DNA of 64,000 nt from Lachnospira pectinoschiza. Its GTDB lineage: Bacteria > Bacillota > Clostridia > Lachnospirales > Lachnospiraceae. Each line of letters starts with the position of its first letter. The first letter of the stretch is position 1. The notes under the pieces were generated by a model. It was not told the DNA's origin. It ran no database searches and was given only the letters and a program-made list of their open reading frames with translations. Both the position numbers and the translations under genes were made by a program. Below, piece after piece: positions 51,647-60,264 of the stretch. The stretch lies in contig NZ_JAJCRR010000007.1 in the NCBI RefSeq assembly GCF_020564355.1, forward strand, positions 124,001 to 188,000, given 5' to 3'.

Positions 51647-52822
51647 ATGACAAAGGTAGATATTATTTCAGGATTTTTAGGTGCAGGAAAAACCACTTTA
51701 ATCAGTAAATTATTAAAAGAAGCATTAAAGGACGAGCAGGTCGTTCTGATAGAAAACGAATTTGGCGAAATCGGTATTGACGGTGGATTTTTAAAGGATT
51801 CCGGCGTGGAAATCAGGGAAATGAATTCCGGCTGTATCTGCTGTTCACTGGTAGGCGACTTCGGTACATCTTTAAAGGAAGTTGTTGACAAGTACCATCC
51901 GGACAGAATCATCATCGAGCCGTCAGGTGTCGGCAAGCTCTCCGATGTCATTAAGGCAGTAAAGGACCTTCATATCGAAAATGAAATCCGCTTAAACAGT
52001 GCATCAACTGTAGCAGATGCTTCTAAAGTAAAAGTATACATGAAGAACTTCGGTGAATTCTTCAACAACCAGATTGAACATGCAGGCACAATCATTTTAA
52101 GCCGTACACAGAATGTCAGCGAAGACAAGTTAAAGAAGGCTATTGAACTGATTCGTACAGTCAATGCCAATGCACATATTATTACGACACCTTGGGATGA
52201 CTTAGAGGGTACACAGATTTTAGGTGCCATGGAAAACGTAACGAACCTCGAACTGGAAATGCTTGCAGAAGCAGCTGAAAAAGCGCATGAAGAACATGAA
52301 CACGAGCATCATCACCATCATGACGGCGAGGAGTGCTGCTGTGGTCATCATCACGATGAGGACGAACACGACCACCATCATGACCACGATGAGGACGAAC
52401 ACGAACATCACCATCACGGAAATGACGAGGAATGTGGCTGCGGACATGACCATGACCACGAGGAACATGAACATCATCATCACGACCATGATGGCGAATG
52501 TGGCTGCGGACATGACCATCACCATGAAGGACATCATCATGCAGATGACGTATTCTCAAGCTGGGGTACAGAAACACCGAATAAATACGACAAAGAAACA
52601 CTTGAAGACATCTTAAAGAAGCTTGCCAATACAGAAGAATACGGTAAGATTCTGCGTTCAAAAGGTATGCTTCCTTGCACGGACGGCACATGGATGTATT
52701 TTGATTTAGTACCGGGAGAATACGAAATCCGTGACGGCAAGGCAGATTTTACAGGAAGAATCTGTGTCATCGGTGCCGAATTAAAAGAAGATGCGTTAAA
52801 AACATTATTTGAAATCGCCTAA
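51647..52822 (+). CDS. COG0523/CobW-like metal chaperone GTPase with His-rich arm
   Basis: 391 residues. P-loop GFLGAGKTT (9-17), the metal-binding GCICC motif (Cys63, Cys65, Cys66), a predicted nucleotide region, then an exceptional His/Asp/Glu-rich segment (about 207-298) with about 37 histidines and three Cys-Gly clusters, and a CobW C-terminal domain (about 305-391). COG0523 GTPases deliver zinc, cobalt or nickel to client enzymes; the His-rich arm suggests zinc or nickel storage (inference). The clearly stronger codon bias and its own promoter suggest good expression. Followed by a related P-loop gene after 44 bases. Confidence 0.9.
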   Translation: MTKVDIISGFLGAGKTTLISKLLKEALKDEQVVLIENEFGEIGIDGGFLKDSGVEIREMNSGCICCSLVGDFGTSLKEVVDKYHPDRIIIEPSGVGKLSDVIKAVKDLHIENEIRLNSASTVADASKVKVYMKNFGEFFNNQIEHAGTIILSRTQNVSEDKLKKAIELIRTVNANAHIITTPWDDLEGTQILGAMENVTNLELEMLAEAAEKAHEEHEHEHHHHHDGEECCCGHHHDEDEHDHHHDHDEDEHEHHHHGNDEECGCGHDHDHEEHEHHHHDHDGECGCGHDHHHEGHHHADDVFSSWGTETPNKYDKETLEDILKKLANTEEYGKILRSKGMLPCTDGTWMYFDLVPGEYEIRDGKADFTGRICVIGAELKEDALKTLFEIA

Positions 52823-52866
52823 GCTCTGCGGCAATTCACAGGGACAGGAGTTGAAAGGAAGGACAC

Positions 52867-53814
52867 ATGGCAGAAGAAGAATACCAGATTCCGATATTTT
52901 TTATAAACGGACAGTTAGACAGCGGAAAGACCCGTTTTATAACAGAAACAATTGAGATGGGACAGTTTGCGGAAGCAAAAAATAAGCTGCTTATTGTATG
53001 CGAAGAAGGCGAGGAGGAGTACGATGAAAAAATGCTCAAAGATAACGGTGTGAGCATGGTTGTACTTGAAAAAGAAGATTTAACCGAAGAAAAGTTAAAA
53101 GAACTGGATAAGCAGTATGACCCATGGATTGTTATTGTCGAGTACAACGGCATGTGGGACCCGGCACTTTTAATGGGAACTGCAAAGCCGTTTGGCTGGC
53201 AGATTTACCAGTCCATTACACTGGTGAATGCAGAAACCTTCGGTGTACAGTGGGCAAATATGAAATCCATCATGGCTGAAATGGTAAAAAATGTAGATAT
53301 GGTTATTTTTAACCGCTGCAGCAGCGGCATGGATCTTGGCAGCTACAGAAGAAGCATGAAAGCGTTAAATTCATATGTACAGATAGTCTTTGAAGACAAA
53401 AACGGCGATATGATGTCCATTGCAGAGCAGCTTCCGTATGATGTCAATGCAAATGTGATTGAGGTCGATGACTGCGATTACGGCATCTGGTACATGGACG
53501 TTTCCGAGCGCCCTGAAGTGTATAAGGGTAAAACCGTACGCTTTAAGGGGCAGGTTTTAAAAAATAAATATTTTAAAGACAAAAATTTTGTACCGGGCAG
53601 AAAGGTCATGACCTGTTGTGCAGAGGATACTTCCTTTATCGGTTATATCAGCTTTTACGATAAAATATCTTCTCTTGAAAACAGACAGTGGATTACAGTA
53701 ACGGCACAGATTGCATATGAGTTCCAGATGGCATATAAGAAAAAAGGTCCGGTTCTTTATGTGCAGAAGGTAGAGCCGGCAGAAGCACCGGCAGACGAAC
53801 TGGTTTACTTCTAA
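52867..53814 (+). CDS. P-loop GTPase-like protein fused to a DUF1980/TIGR03943-like domain
   Basis: 315 residues. N-terminal CobW-like P-loop domain (about 8-205) with Walker A NGQLDSGKT but lacking the CxCC metal motif, and a C-terminal domain (about 215-315) with KGKTVRFKGQV, RKVMTCCAEDTSFIGY and ADELVYF, which resembles the C-terminus of TIGR03943/DUF1980 proteins (YcgQ-like, usually beside a YraQ-type permease). No permease gene is present. Its place after the His-rich COG0523 GTPase points to metal handling (inference). Confidence 0.78.
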   Translation: MAEEEYQIPIFFINGQLDSGKTRFITETIEMGQFAEAKNKLLIVCEEGEEEYDEKMLKDNGVSMVVLEKEDLTEEKLKELDKQYDPWIVIVEYNGMWDPALLMGTAKPFGWQIYQSITLVNAETFGVQWANMKSIMAEMVKNVDMVIFNRCSSGMDLGSYRRSMKALNSYVQIVFEDKNGDMMSIAEQLPYDVNANVIEVDDCDYGIWYMDVSERPEVYKGKTVRFKGQVLKNKYFKDKNFVPGRKVMTCCAEDTSFIGYISFYDKISSLENRQWITVTAQIAYEFQMAYKKKGPVLYVQKVEPAEAPADELVYF

Positions 53815-53834
53815 ATAAAGAGAGGACAATACCG

Positions 53835-54737
53835 ATGATTCAGGATATTTTACCACGCCATCTGGACAATCAGTTCAGGTGGCTGACACCGCAGAAAAGC
53901 GATATTATTCTTTTATTTGAGGGTTCCAGTGTGCTTGCAAAATGGCAGGATGAAAAAATTTATTATCCTGATTACGAAGAATTCTGCACACAGACAGATG
54001 CGGCAAAATACACGTTTATTTATGTATTGTCTGTCGATGAAATCCAGTATTTTCTGGCAATGCGCAAAGGAGAAGTGCTGGAGGGTAGCTTTCAGGGAGA
54101 GCTTTCCGATGCGAAAGTGCATGAGGAATATCAAAGCGAATTAGACGGCTATGATTTTTTAGGTGTCAATATCTTCCGCAGTGCCGTACCGAAATACAGG
54201 GCATTTGCAGCGATTACGGCATATCATTTATATGGCTGGTACCGTGACAACCGTTTCTGCGGCAGATGCGGAAAACCGATGGTACACGATAAAAAGGAAC
54301 GCATGGTGCGATGCATGTGCTGCAACAATATGGTGTTCCCGAAAATTTGTCCGGCGGTGATTATCGGCGTGACAGACGGGGACAGAATATTGCTCACCAA
54401 ATATGCGGGAAGAACATATAAAAATTATGCGCTGGTTGCCGGATTTACGGAAATCGGAGAAACGCTGGAACAGACCGTAGAGCGGGAAGTCATGGAAGAA
54501 GTAGGGCTTCACGTAAAAAATATCCGGTATTACAAGAGCCAGCCGTGGGCGTTAAGCGGTTCGCTGCTTGCGGGATTTTTTTGCGAACTGGACGGTGACG
54601 ATACAATCAGCTTGCAGGAAGATGAGCTGTCTGTCGGGAAATGGGCCCATGCAGATGACCTTGAACTCGAAGATGACGGCATCAGCCTGACAAGAGAAAT
54701 GATTTTAAAATTTAAAGAAGAACACGCCAAAAGATAA
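53835..54737 (+). CDS. nudC: NADH pyrophosphatase-type Nudix hydrolase
   Basis: 300 residues. N-terminal domain, a four-Cys zinc ribbon (CGRCGKP ... CMCCNN, about 139-163), then the Nudix domain with box GFTEIGETLEQTVEREVMEE-VGL and the NudC signature SQPWALSGSL (SQPWPFPxS variant). Hydrolyses NAD(H) to NMN and AMP and can remove NAD caps from RNA. It follows the P-loop/DUF1980 gene by 20 bases in the same operon; zinc dependence may explain the link with the metal GTPases (inference). Confidence 0.92.
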   Translation: MIQDILPRHLDNQFRWLTPQKSDIILLFEGSSVLAKWQDEKIYYPDYEEFCTQTDAAKYTFIYVLSVDEIQYFLAMRKGEVLEGSFQGELSDAKVHEEYQSELDGYDFLGVNIFRSAVPKYRAFAAITAYHLYGWYRDNRFCGRCGKPMVHDKKERMVRCMCCNNMVFPKICPAVIIGVTDGDRILLTKYAGRTYKNYALVAGFTEIGETLEQTVEREVMEEVGLHVKNIRYYKSQPWALSGSLLAGFFCELDGDDTISLQEDELSVGKWAHADDLELEDDGISLTREMILKFKEEHAKR

Positions 54738-54825
54738 ACGGATAACAGACATGCGGCAGAAAATTTACGCATATATTGAAGATGAATTTAGTATATTTCA
54801 TGATTTCATGTGGAAATGGAGCAGC

Positions 54826-55404
54826 ATGTTAAATTATTTGTGGGCGGCAATGATTGTAATCGGAATTGTATACGGCGCTTTTACCGGCAATATGACAGCT
54901 GTATCGGACGGAGCGCTCGATTCGGCAAAAGAAGCGGTTACGTTGTGCATTACCATGCTTGGTGTGATGTCTCTTTGGACGGGGCTTATGGAAATTGCCA
55001 ATCGCTCAGGACTGATTGATAAATGTACCAAAGCGATTCTGCCATTGATGCAGTGGCTGTTTCCGGGTGTACCAAAAGACCACGATGCGATGCAGCATAT
55101 TACCACCAATGTCATCGCCAATTTTTTAGGGCTTGGCTGGGCGGCGACACCGGCGGGACTGCGTGCAATGAAAGCGCTTTCAGAGTTAAACGTGGAAAAC
55201 AGCCGCGCCAGCACAGATATGTGTACCTTTCTTGTAATTAATATTTCTTCGATTCAGCTGATTCCGGTCAATATTATTGCATACCGCAGCCAGTACGGCA
55301 GTGTGAATCCGACGGCAATTGTAGCACCGGCAATTCTTGCGACCACAGTCAGTACACTGGCTGCGATTGTATTTTGTAAGATAATGGCAGGAAAATCGGC
55401 ATAA
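54826..55404 (+). CDS. spmA: Spore maturation protein A (nucleoside recognition domain)
   Basis: 192 residues with several transmembrane helices and Gate (nucleoside recognition) motifs: GVMSLWTGLMEIANRSG, MQHITTNVIANFLGLGWAATPAG. SpmA and SpmB are needed for core dehydration of spores in Bacillus and Clostridium. ATG 54826 is chosen because MLNYLWAAM is the usual start and GGAG lies four bases upstream; an ATG at 54751 has no ribosome site. The organism is thus likely to carry sporulation genes, though spmAB also occurs in some non-sporeformers. Confidence 0.88.
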   Translation: MLNYLWAAMIVIGIVYGAFTGNMTAVSDGALDSAKEAVTLCITMLGVMSLWTGLMEIANRSGLIDKCTKAILPLMQWLFPGVPKDHDAMQHITTNVIANFLGLGWAATPAGLRAMKALSELNVENSRASTDMCTFLVINISSIQLIPVNIIAYRSQYGSVNPTAIVAPAILATTVSTLAAIVFCKIMAGKSA

Positions 55405-55457
55405 CATTTGTACTGACGTCATATATTTATAATAATGTACAAAATGACGGTGGTTTC

Positions 55458-55985
55458 ATGGGATTTATCGTTGCAGTATCCGCATTTATTATTCCACTCA
55501 TTATTTTTTATGTGGTTGTGGACGGAATCATACATCAGACGGATGTCTATGATGTATTTGTTGAAGGTGCAAAAGACGGCATGAAAACGGTGGTGTCCAT
55601 TCTTCCGACACTGATTGGACTGATGATGGCAGTTGGAATTTTGCGGGCATCCGGTTTCCTTGCGTGGATTTCCGCAAAGATCGGAATACTGACAGACCTG
55701 TTTGGGATTCCCTCACAGATGATTCCTCTGATTATCGTCAGAATGTTCAGTTCTTCGGCGGCAACGGGGTTATCACTGGATTTGTTCCGGGAATATGGAA
55801 CGGATTCTTACATAGGACTGATTACATCCATTATGATGAGCTGTACAGAAACGATATTTTATACAATGTCGGTCTATTTTCTGGCGGCAAAGGTGCGAAA
55901 GACGCGGTGGACGCTTGCGGGAGCACTTGTATCGACAGCAGCGGGAATTGCAGCAAGTGTTTTTCTGGCACGCCTGATGAGTTAA
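55458..55985 (+). CDS. spmB: Spore maturation protein B
   Basis: 175 residues, polytopic; Gate-type motifs VEGAKDGMKTVVSILPTLIGLM and VRMFSSSAATGL, then SCTETIFYTMSVYF, which is characteristic of SpmB. It is the expected partner of SpmA. The ribosome site is weak (GGTGG four bases before the ATG), and 53 bases separate it from spmA. Confidence 0.9.
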   Translation: MGFIVAVSAFIIPLIIFYVVVDGIIHQTDVYDVFVEGAKDGMKTVVSILPTLIGLMMAVGILRASGFLAWISAKIGILTDLFGIPSQMIPLIIVRMFSSSAATGLSLDLFREYGTDSYIGLITSIMMSCTETIFYTMSVYFLAAKVRKTRWTLAGALVSTAAGIAASVFLARLMS

Positions 55986-56012
55986 AAATAAAAAATGGAG
56001 GATTACAGGAAA

Positions 56013-56816
56013 ATGAAAAAATATCTGGCAGAATTTCTCGGCACATTTATCCTGACATTTATGGTATGCGGGGCAGTCTCATTCACGGGTGGATATGCGG
56101 GGTATCTCGGTGTTGTCGGCATTGCGCTGACAGCCGGTTTTACGGTGGCGGTGCTGTTATACGTTTTTGGCACGGTATCGGGAGCACATTGTAATCCGGC
56201 AGTGTCGGCGGGCATGCTGATTGCCGGAAGGCTCAGTGTCGTGGATTTTATGGGTTATGTGGTATCACAGGTGTTTGGCGCACTTGCAGCGGCATTTGCC
56301 CTGTATGGATTGTCAAAGTCATTTGACGCACAGGTAATATCCCAGTATCAGTCCTATGGATATGATTTGGTCGGACTTGGCACAAATGGTTATGCAGATA
56401 CATCAGCTTTCTTAAAAATTAATGTCTGGGGTGCATTTGTTACGGAGCTGCTCTTGACATTTGTCTTTGTGCTGGCATTTCTCTGTGTGACGGCGAAAAC
56501 AGCGTACAAAAATGTGGCAGGGCTGGTAGCCGGTATGGCATTTTGCATGGCAGAACTGTTTGGACTGGTACTTACAGGCGCAGGAATCAATCCGGCAAAA
56601 AGCTTTGGTACAGCCTTTGTAAAGGCAGTTTTTGGTGATGTAAAGGCTCTTTCACAGGTCTGGGTATTTCTTGTGGCACCGCTTGCGGGCGGCCTGCTTG
56701 CGGGACTTTGCAGCCTTTATTTTTACGGAAAGCCAAGAAAAAAGATTTCCCGGAAGGAAACCGATGAAAAAGAAGCGCTGGAGCTTTTGGAAAAAGAAGA
56801 AACAACGGAACGGTAA
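56013..56816 (+). CDS. MIP family channel (aquaporin/glycerol facilitator-like)
   Basis: 267 residues, six transmembrane helices and two NPA half-helices: HCNPAV (Asn61-Ala63) and GINPAKS (Asn193-Ala195). The residue after the second NPA is normally the Arg of the selectivity filter; here it is Lys196. A charged Lys/Glu-rich C-terminus follows. Water, glycerol or another small solute could be transported; the substitution makes prediction unsafe. AGGAAA directly precedes the ATG at 56013, with GGAGG 13 bases upstream. Last gene before a strong terminator. Confidence 0.9.
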   Translation: MKKYLAEFLGTFILTFMVCGAVSFTGGYAGYLGVVGIALTAGFTVAVLLYVFGTVSGAHCNPAVSAGMLIAGRLSVVDFMGYVVSQVFGALAAAFALYGLSKSFDAQVISQYQSYGYDLVGLGTNGYADTSAFLKINVWGAFVTELLLTFVFVLAFLCVTAKTAYKNVAGLVAGMAFCMAELFGLVLTGAGINPAKSFGTAFVKAVFGDVKALSQVWVFLVAPLAGGLLAGLCSLYFYGKPRKKISRKETDEKEALELLEKEETTER

Positions 56817-56828
56817 TAGGATAAATCA

Positions 56829-56857
56829 GGACAGATACGGTGTATCTGTCCTTTTTT
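56829..56857 (+). terminator. Strong intrinsic terminator of the aquaporin gene
   Basis: GGACAGATAC (56829-56838), GGT loop, GTATCTGTCC (56842-56851) and TTTTTT. Confidence 0.92.
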
Positions 56858-56863
56858 CATGCA

Positions 56864-56945
56864 GGGATTTGTTTCTGAGCGAAAACAAATCTCTCTGATG
56901 GCAGATGAAAAATCTCCTGTGTCACAAAGTCATTCAGAAATATGG
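56864..56945 (+). repeat. Orphan copy of the dispersed hairpin element
   Basis: GATTTGTTT/AAACAAATC hairpin (56866-56891), then CTCTGATGGCAGATGAAAAA and GTCACAAAGTCATTCAGAAAT. It matches 29431-29530 base for base over long stretches, with part of the middle missing, but no gene start follows. Probably a decayed or displaced copy. Confidence 0.75.
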
Positions 56946-57001
56946 ATTAGTGTACAAAATTCCTATGATTATAATATACTCTAAAAATATAAGAATAAGT
57001 A

Positions 57002-57030
57002 TTGACAAATAGATTCAAAAGGTGTATTAT
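57002..57030 (+). promoter_or_regulatory. Consensus promoter facing the 3' end of the DUF2508 gene
   Basis: TTGACA (57002-57007), a 17-base spacer and TATTAT (57025-57030), overlapping a TATACGTATA palindrome. It would drive transcription antisense through the DUF2508 gene towards the tad operon. Confidence 0.6.
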
Positions 57031-57044
57031 ACGTATACAATACA

Positions 57045-57293
57045 TCATACATCTGCGATATGAACAGTCTTTGCAGATGATTTTTCATATTCTTTTGCTT
57101 TTTGCAGAAGATATTTATAACGCTTCTGTTCGGAGTTGACCTGATAGATATAGCAGTCAATCAGATCCGGGTCGGTAGCGTTGTCAAAGTTTGAATAAGC
57201 GGCGCTTAAAGCTCTCTTTGTCAGGGCGATTTCCTGCAAGAGGTACTGGTTTTCCTGCGTGACAGGCTTATTATTCTTTTTTAATAATTTCAC
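57045..57293 (-). CDS. DUF2508 family protein (YaaL-like)
   Basis: 82 residues, helical and charged, no membrane segment. ENQYLLQEIALTKRALSAAYSNFDNATDPDLIDCYIYQV fits DUF2508; function unknown. GTG start at 57293 with GAGGG seven bases upstream. It lies divergent from the tad operon and a strong promoter fires into its 3' end. In Firmicutes such genes are often near recR and sporulation genes, but not here. Confidence 0.82.
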   Translation of the reverse strand: MKLLKKNNKPVTQENQYLLQEIALTKRALSAAYSNFDNATDPDLIDCYIYQVNSEQKRYKYLLQKAKEYEKSSAKTVHIADV

Positions 57294-57331
57294 TAAGAAT
57301 CCCTCACTTTATAGTTCGTTAATAGAATGAT

Positions 57332-57359
57332 TTGCAAATATAATCGACGACTATATTAT
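57332..57359 (+). promoter_or_regulatory. Candidate promoter of the tad operon
   Basis: TTGCAA (57332-57337), a 16-base spacer and TATTAT (57354-57359), about 65 bases before the prepilin peptidase gene. Confidence 0.5.
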
Positions 57360-57368
57360 ATTTTCAGT

Positions 57369-57396
57369 ATAGACAGACAGCCGTCTGAATATACAA
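57369..57396 (+). promoter_or_regulatory. Leader hairpin of the tad operon
   Basis: GTATA-GA-CAGAC, AGCC loop, GTCTG-AA-TATAC: a symmetric two-part stem directly before the AAGGAGG ribosome site region. Possible translational or processing signal. Confidence 0.45.
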
Positions 57397-57426
57397 AAAA
57401 AGGAAAAATTTTTAAGGAGGAACTGG

Positions 57427-57903
57427 ATGGTTTCGTATTTACCGGAAATCCGTGCAGGTATGGCATTGTTACTGGCATTTTGCGCCATGGTTCAGGATCT
57501 GCGGAATTTTAAAATCGGCAACCGGCAGATTTTAGTGGGGTTACTCGGGGCAGCAGGATGTATGGCGTATGAGTGGATGATGGGAGGTGTGTGTGCAGAA
57601 CAACTGACAGCGGGATTTAGTGTATTGGGTGTATTGTATATGGTTTATCTGATTGGAGGTATCGGAGCAGGGGATGTAAAACTCCTTGCCGTGACAGGAT
57701 TTATATGGGGCAGACCGGTCTGGAAGATTACGGTGCTTGCATTTTTAATCGCATCCGGCATGGGGCTTGCAGGGATTTTAAGTGGAAAGCTTAAAAAACG
57801 TGAAATGAATGTGATGAATTGTACATCAGTCCGTCTGCATGTTATGCATTTTGGAGCAGCAGTTTTTGCGGCGGAGCTGGTAACGGGGTGGCTTATGTTT
57901 TAA
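57427..57903 (+). CDS. A24 family prepilin peptidase (TadV/CpaA)
   Basis: 158-residue polytopic aspartic protease that cleaves the leader of type IVb prepilins at the inner membrane. The GxGD motif GAGDVK (Gly80-Asp83) is present and a second Asp is in CAMVQDLRN near 23, giving the usual catalytic pair. AAGGAGG is located six bases before the ATG. First gene of the tad cluster; its expected substrate is the Flp-like pilin at 62291. Confidence 0.9.
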   Translation: MVSYLPEIRAGMALLLAFCAMVQDLRNFKIGNRQILVGLLGAAGCMAYEWMMGGVCAEQLTAGFSVLGVLYMVYLIGGIGAGDVKLLAVTGFIWGRPVWKITVLAFLIASGMGLAGILSGKLKKREMNVMNCTSVRLHVMHFGAAVFAAELVTGWLMF

Positions 57904-58034
57904 TAACACAGTCACAAAAAGTAAGAGGGGCACAAGACAGCAGGGAAAAACAGAGGAGTGAAAGGCGGGGTGAGAAAAGACCCCGGAGTAAAAAGACAAG
58001 GAAGCAGAGAAATAGCGGAAAGGAGAAGGTAGGT

Positions 58035-59054
58035 GTGCAGGAAAATTGTATTATTTTTGATACGGATGAGCAGTATGGAAAGCGGTTGATGTGTGCCATC
58101 AGCAGACACAAAAATCTGCCGTTTGGCGTTCAGTTATTTACCCGTGCAGATGAAATGGAGATTTATCTGGAGCATCATACGGCAGATATGATGGTTGTCA
58201 GTGAAACGTGCTGTGAATACGGCGCAGAAAAGCCGTGTGAAAAACAAGCAAAAAAAATGCTGGTGCTGACAGAAGAACAAAAGACAGCAGGGGAAAATAA
58301 ATCCGGAAATACCACAGAAGTGCGGGAAATATACAAATACCAGCCAGCAGATTCAATTTTAAGGGAAATTATCCAGTTTTTGGGCGGAAAAGAACAAAAG
58401 CAGGAAGATGTTGAACTGATAGGCGTATATTCTCCGGTCTATGAACCTTTGCGGAGTGCATTTGCACTGAGTCTGACACAGGTAATGGCAGAAAGCGGCA
58501 GAACACTGTATTGTAATCTGGAAGCATTTTCGGGGCTTGAAGAAGTTCTTGCCGCACAGGACAGGGAAAACTTATCAGATATGATATATTACTACAGAAA
58601 CGCGGGTGCAAAAGTGACAGAACAGATGAAACAGATGATTGTGAGTCTGCCGGGTTTTGATTATATTGCGCCGGTGGAATTTGCGCAGGATATCAGCAGT
58701 ATGCAGACACAGGAACTGACGGAATTTTTCTTGAAAATTGCAAAGGAGTGCGGCTATCAGAAAGTTGTTCTGGAAATTTCGTCTGCGGTCGCATCACAGT
58801 GGAAAATGATTTTTGCGTGCAGCAGGGTCTATATGCCGGTCCGGCAGGATTATATTTCGGTCAGAAAGGTGCAGGCATTTGAAAAGTATCTGCTGATGGC
58901 AGGAATGGAGCATTTGTGGAACCGGATTGAAAAAGTGGAACTGCCGCAGAATAATCTGCAATTTAATGCGGCGTACATTGGAAGCAGGGAGGGAGAAGAA
59001 ATGAATGGATTTGTTAGGGCATTATTTACAGGACAGGCAGCAAAAAATCCGTAA
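58035..59054 (+). CDS. TadZ/CpaE-like protein
   Basis: 339 residues. Atypical receiver-like N-terminal part (about 1-110) and a MinD/ParA-like C-terminal part (about 125-335); in Tad systems TadZ/CpaE places the pilus machine at a cell pole. The Walker A motif of MinD proteins appears degenerate (IGVYSPVYEPLRSAF in the expected place), so ATP binding is doubtful. The start is GTG 58035 with AAGGAGAAGGTAG upstream; the open frame back to 57819 is a very purine-rich non-coding spacer plus shadow of the peptidase gene. Overlaps cpaF by 50 bases. Confidence 0.78.
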   Translation: MQENCIIFDTDEQYGKRLMCAISRHKNLPFGVQLFTRADEMEIYLEHHTADMMVVSETCCEYGAEKPCEKQAKKMLVLTEEQKTAGENKSGNTTEVREIYKYQPADSILREIIQFLGGKEQKQEDVELIGVYSPVYEPLRSAFALSLTQVMAESGRTLYCNLEAFSGLEEVLAAQDRENLSDMIYYYRNAGAKVTEQMKQMIVSLPGFDYIAPVEFAQDISSMQTQELTEFFLKIAKECGYQKVVLEISSAVASQWKMIFACSRVYMPVRQDYISVRKVQAFEKYLLMAGMEHLWNRIEKVELPQNNLQFNAAYIGSREGEEMNGFVRALFTGQAAKNP

Positions 59055-60264
59055 AACAACAGATGGAATCAGAAGTGAAATTTATGAACAGTTAGACTGC
59101 GGAGAAGAAATTTCCGATGAACGGCTCGGACAGATAATTGATGAGAAGATCAGACAGAAACAGGATATACAGCTTGCGCTTGAGGAGCGGGAAAGTATCC
59201 ACCGAGAAATATTTGCCGCAATCCGTGGATTGGATGTATTACAGGAACTTTTGGAAGACGATTCCATTACAGAGATTATGGTCAACGGAACGCAGGATAT
59301 TTTTCTGGAAAGGTGCGGCAGACTGGAACGGTGCAGTAAGCATTTTGAAAATAAGGCGCGGTTAAGTGATGTGGCACAGCGGATTGCGGCAGTGTCAAAC
59401 AGACTGGTAAACGAATCTGTTCCGATACTGGACACCCATCTGGAGGACGGTTCAAGAGTGAGTATTGTACTGCCGCCGGTTGCGCTAAACGGGCCGGTCA
59501 TTACAATTCGTAAATTTTACGACACACCGCTGACCATAGAACGCCTGACCGGTATGGGAGCAATAACCAAAGAGGCGGCACAGTTTTTGGAAAAAGCGGT
59601 GCGTGCAGGTTACAATATCTTTATCAGCGGAGGTACAGGGTGTGGAAAAACAACCTTTTTAAACGCACTGTCTAATTTTATTCCCAAAGATGAACGCATT
59701 ATTACCATAGAAGATTCAGCAGAATTACAGATTAAAAATGCAGCAAATCTTGTGCGGCTGGAAGCAAGAAATGCCAATGTAGAGGGGAAAAACGAAGTGA
59801 CTATCCGGGATTTGTTAAAGGCAAGCCTGCGTATGCGTCCGGACAGGATTATTGTTGGTGAAATCCGCGGGGCAGAGGCAATTGATATGCTTCAGGCAAT
59901 GAATACGGGTCATGACGGAAGTCTTTCCACGGGACACAGCAACAGTGCAAAAGATATGATTTCCAGACTGGAAACAATGGTGCTTATGGGAATGGATATG
60001 CCGTCGGCAGCCGTTAAACAGCAGATTGCATCAGCAATTGATTTGATTGTACATCTGGGAAGAATGCGCGATAAATCAAGAAAAGTATTGCAGATTGCAG
60101 AAGTTTTAAATTTACAGAATGGAGAGATTCCGCTCCGGACAATTTATGAATTTGAGGAGCAGGGGAAAGGAGAAGATGGAAAAGTGGAAGGAAAATTGGT
60201 ACGAAGGGCGGAAACGCTGGAAAACAATGCCAAAATGGCTGCGGCAGGAATTACCGGATATTAA
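59005..60264 (+). CDS. cpaF: Tad secretion ATPase (CpaF/TadA type)
   Basis: 419-residue hexameric secretion ATPase powering Flp pilus assembly on the cytoplasmic face. VNGTQDIFLE and DGSRVSIVLPP in the N-terminal domain; Walker A GGTGCGKTT (about 209-217), Asp box IIVGEIRGAEA (about 284-294) and GHDGSLSTGHSN His box. Start ATG 59005 inside the tadZ 3' end, with GGGAGAAG eight bases upstream. Its own 3' end overlaps tadB by 89 bases. Confidence 0.95.
   Translation: MDLLGHYLQDRQQKIRKTTDGIRSEIYEQLDCGEEISDERLGQIIDEKIRQKQDIQLALEERESIHREIFAAIRGLDVLQELLEDDSITEIMVNGTQDIFLERCGRLERCSKHFENKARLSDVAQRIAAVSNRLVNESVPILDTHLEDGSRVSIVLPPVALNGPVITIRKFYDTPLTIERLTGMGAITKEAAQFLEKAVRAGYNIFISGGTGCGKTTFLNALSNFIPKDERIITIEDSAELQIKNAANLVRLEARNANVEGKNEVTIRDLLKASLRMRPDRIIVGEIRGAEAIDMLQAMNTGHDGSLSTGHSNSAKDMISRLETMVLMGMDMPSAAVKQQIASAIDLIVHLGRMRDKSRKVLQIAEVLNLQNGEIPLRTIYEFEEQGKGEDGKVEGKLVRRAETLENNAKMAAAGITGY

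Noticed and set aside
52182-52691. Long open frames on the - strand across the His-rich GTPase arm
   Set aside because: CAT/CAC/GAC-rich repeats leave several frames open by chance; the + strand gene is fully supported.
57819-58034. N-terminal extension of TadZ into the prepilin peptidase gene
   Set aside because: The extension reads a shadow of the peptidase gene and a purine-rich spacer; GTG 58035 has a strong ribosome site.
60119-60264. Apparent frameshift between cpaF and tadB
   Set aside because: Both proteins have complete ends; the 89-base overlap has its own ribosome site, so it is a normal overlapping start.
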